DNA of 64,000 nucleotides from Flavobacterium sp. ALD4. GTDB lineage: Bacteria > Bacteroidota > Bacteroidia > Flavobacteriales > Flavobacteriaceae. The position numbers and the translations under genes are program-made. Shown here piece after piece: positions 62,621-64,000 of the stretch. Every line of letters starts with the position of its first letter. Position 1 is the stretch's first letter. Under the pieces are notes generated by a model. The model saw only the letters and a list, made by a program, of their open reading frames with translations, was not told where the DNA came from and did not search any database. The DNA lies in contig NZ_PJBJ01000029.1 in assembly GCF_002836475.1 (NCBI RefSeq), forward strand, positions 166,752-230,751, given 5' to 3'.

Positions 62621-64000
62621 ATGAAAACATTTCTACTTAAGTTTAGATTTTTGGCTTTTGTATTTCTACTAGCCAATCTGGTTTTTGCCAATGCGGCTTT
62701 TTCGCAGGCGACTGTTATAACCGATAAAGCAGATTATTTGCCTGGTGAAACGGTAACTATTTCAGGTGAAGGATGGTATCCTAATGAAATTGTTTCATTT
62801 AAAATAAAAGAAATTCCTTCTATTGATGAAGTGTTTTTGAATTTTACTGTTCAGGCAGATGCAAATGGAGTCGTGGTTTACAATCAATTTATGACAGAAC
62901 AACGTCATTTAGGTAAAGCATTTTTAATGAGGGCGACTGGCGGGTCTTCAGGCCTTATAGCCGAAAACCATTTTACCGATGCAACTTATACCGTAAGTAA
63001 AAATGGACCTTGGAGTGCCTCAGATACTTGGGGGGTAAGTTCTGGTTTTCCTATTGCTGGAGATGCAGTAACTATTAATGAGAAGAAAACAGTAACATTA
63101 AGTTCTAATGCTAGTGCTAATACTTTAAATATTGCTGCAGTGCAAAGTGGAGCTGGTACTTCAAACTTATTGGTTGAAACTTATTCATTGACGACTGGTA
63201 ATAATTTAAATTTGACTTCTAGTGGTGCAGATAATAAAGTTGCAAAAATATCAGTAAGTGATAGCGGTTCAATAATAACAAATAATTTAAATTTAACTAC
63301 AGGATCAAATGGTACTACCGATTTAATTTTAAGTGGCGTTAGCAGACTTACTGTATCTGGTGCAATTACTATAACTGGTAGTAATAATACCAATACTTTT
63401 TCATTAACTAGTATAGTAGAATATAATGGAGCTGATCAAAGTGTGGTTAAATTCAATTCTAAATATGCTAATGTAGTTTTAAGCGGTTCGGGTGTTAAAA
63501 CATTTGCAGCTGATCTTGCTATAGATGGCAATCTTACTATTAATAGTGGTGTAAAAGCCAAATTAAACGGGTTTGGATCGACTGCAAATTCCTTAACTTT
63601 AGGGGGAGTAAATATGCCTGCAGGTACTTATGGAAGTTCTACTTCAACGGCAAAATATAAAAATGATACTTATTTTGATTCCTCAACAGTAGGGGTATTG
63701 ACAGTGGCTACTGGTACTTGTGTTGTTCCTAGTATTACAACACAACCGACAAGTCCGACAGTTATTACTTATGGGGCCAATGCAACATTTACAGTTGCAG
63801 CATCAAGTGCTACTGGATATCAATGGCAAGTTAATACAAATAATGGAAGTACATGGAGTGATATAGGGGGAGCCACTTCTTCTACACTTTCTTTAGTTAC
63901 TCCAACAGTTGCAATGAGCACTAATCAATACCGTTGTGTTGTTAGAAATACATGCGGTACTGTAAATAGTAATCCTGCTATATTGACGGTGAATCAGAAA
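62621..64000 (+). CDS. Large secreted surface protein, 5' part (runs off the window)
   Basis: An open frame from ATG 62621 continues to the last base (460 codons) with no stop. A signal peptide (MKTFLLKFRFLAFVFLLANL, cleavage after ANAAFSQ) is followed by a domain of about 90 residues (DKADYLPGETVTISGEGWYP, to LIAENHFTDATYTVS). The next section is repetitive, Ser/Thr/Asn-rich and beta-like (TLSSNASANTLNIAAVQSG, LTSSGADNKVAKISVSDSGS). From about residue 370 an Ig-like domain reads PSITTQPTSPTVITYGANAT, then YQWQVNTNNGSTWSDIGGAT. This is typical of long Bacteroidota adhesins, which often end in a type IX secretion C-terminal domain; that end is outside the window. It starts 418 bases after the kinase. 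Confidence 0.85.
   Translation, partial: MKTFLLKFRFLAFVFLLANLVFANAAFSQATVITDKADYLPGETVTISGEGWYPNEIVSFKIKEIPSIDEVFLNFTVQADANGVVVYNQFMTEQRHLGKAFLMRATGGSSGLIAENHFTDATYTVSKNGPWSASDTWGVSSGFPIAGDAVTINEKKTVTLSSNASANTLNIAAVQSGAGTSNLLVETYSLTTGNNLNLTSSGADNKVAKISVSDSGSIITNNLNLTTGSNGTTDLILSGVSRLTVSGAITITGSNNTNTFSLTSIVEYNGADQSVVKFNSKYANVVLSGSGVKTFAADLAIDGNLTINSGVKAKLNGFGSTANSLTLGGVNMPAGTYGSSTSTAKYKNDTYFDSSTVGVLTVATGTCVVPSITTQPTSPTVITYGANATFTVAASSATGYQWQVNTNNGSTWSDIGGATSSTLSLVTPTVAMSTNQYRCVVRNTCGTVNSNPAILTVNQK

Noticed and set aside
63181..63393. A 70-codon minus-strand frame within the surface protein gene
   Set aside because: Antisense to the repetitive Thr/Ser-rich section; its Val/Leu-rich content is a by-product of that.
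1..64000. CRISPR arrays, tRNA or rRNA genes, insertion sequences
   Set aside because: I looked for regularly spaced direct repeats, tRNA-like cloverleafs, rRNA-like sequence and transposase motifs and found none.

Overview
The window looks like the chromosome of a Flavobacterium or a close relative (Bacteroidota, Flavobacteriaceae). It is AT-rich. It carries a TonB-dependent receptor with a carboxypeptidase-like N-terminal domain, a BatA-domain protein, many small family-specific lipoproteins and DUF proteins, Bacteroidota-type -7 promoter boxes (TAnnTTTG), short REP-like intergenic repeats and mostly weak Shine-Dalgarno sites. I see no rRNA, tRNA, CRISPR array, prophage or insertion sequence. 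Most of the window is ordinary core genome.

Layout. 1-5.8 kb: 3' end of a GH16 glycosidase, an ECF-like sigma factor followed by a 47-codon gene, endonuclease III (nth), peroxiredoxin (bcp), a large unknown cytosolic protein, and an MBL-fold hydrolase with a small anchored protein. 5.8-10 kb (minus strand): BatA/VWA protein, a dihydroorotase homologue that has lost its metal ligands, a small membrane protein and an esterase. 10.2-12.8 kb: secreted lactonase-type beta-propeller and a DEAD-box RNA helicase. 12.95-19.6 kb (minus strand): a compact five-gene cassette in the order response regulator, anchored helical-repeat protein, membrane glycosyltransferase 2, LTA-synthase-like sulfatase-fold enzyme with C-terminal TPRs, and YaiO-type outer-membrane barrel with N-terminal TPRs. 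19.9-28.8 kb: TIGR02757 protein, LolD-like ATPase, msrA, small membrane proteins and lipoproteins, serA, serC, acyl-CoA reductase, ferredoxin, and a frameshifted methyltransferase. 29-33.9 kb: TonB receptor, ychF, FMN reductase. 34-38.9 kb: topoisomerase IV parE, a small gene, and parC. 38.9-43.6 kb (minus strand): TerC, lipoprotein, pentapeptide-repeat protein, small membrane protein, murQ, ZIP transporter and methyltransferase. 43.8-48.5 kb: THUMP methyltransferase, beta-barrel and lipoprotein genes, rlmD. 48.6-55.2 kb: repeat, MepB-family pseudogene, membrane protein, MscS-type channel, CarboxypepD_reg protein and CocE/NonD hydrolase. 55.8-59.2 kb: glyoxylate shunt genes aceB and aceA, with a palindromic operator-like site upstream. 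59.8-64 kb: a lipoprotein pseudogene with two in-frame stops, SGNH hydrolase, orphan histidine kinase, and the 5' part of a large surface protein that runs off the end.

The best candidate for an undescribed system is the 12.95-19.6 kb cassette. Its parts fit the synthesis, phosphate-type decoration and outer-membrane handling of a surface glycan under a receiver-domain protein. Two of its proteins share a paralogous TPR module. Its glycosyltransferase has a first membrane helix encoded upstream of any usable ATG, GTG or TTG. Other points of interest are a probably non-catalytic dihydroorotase, an endonuclease III without its iron-sulfur cysteines, three decaying genes and a dispersed REP-like repeat family.
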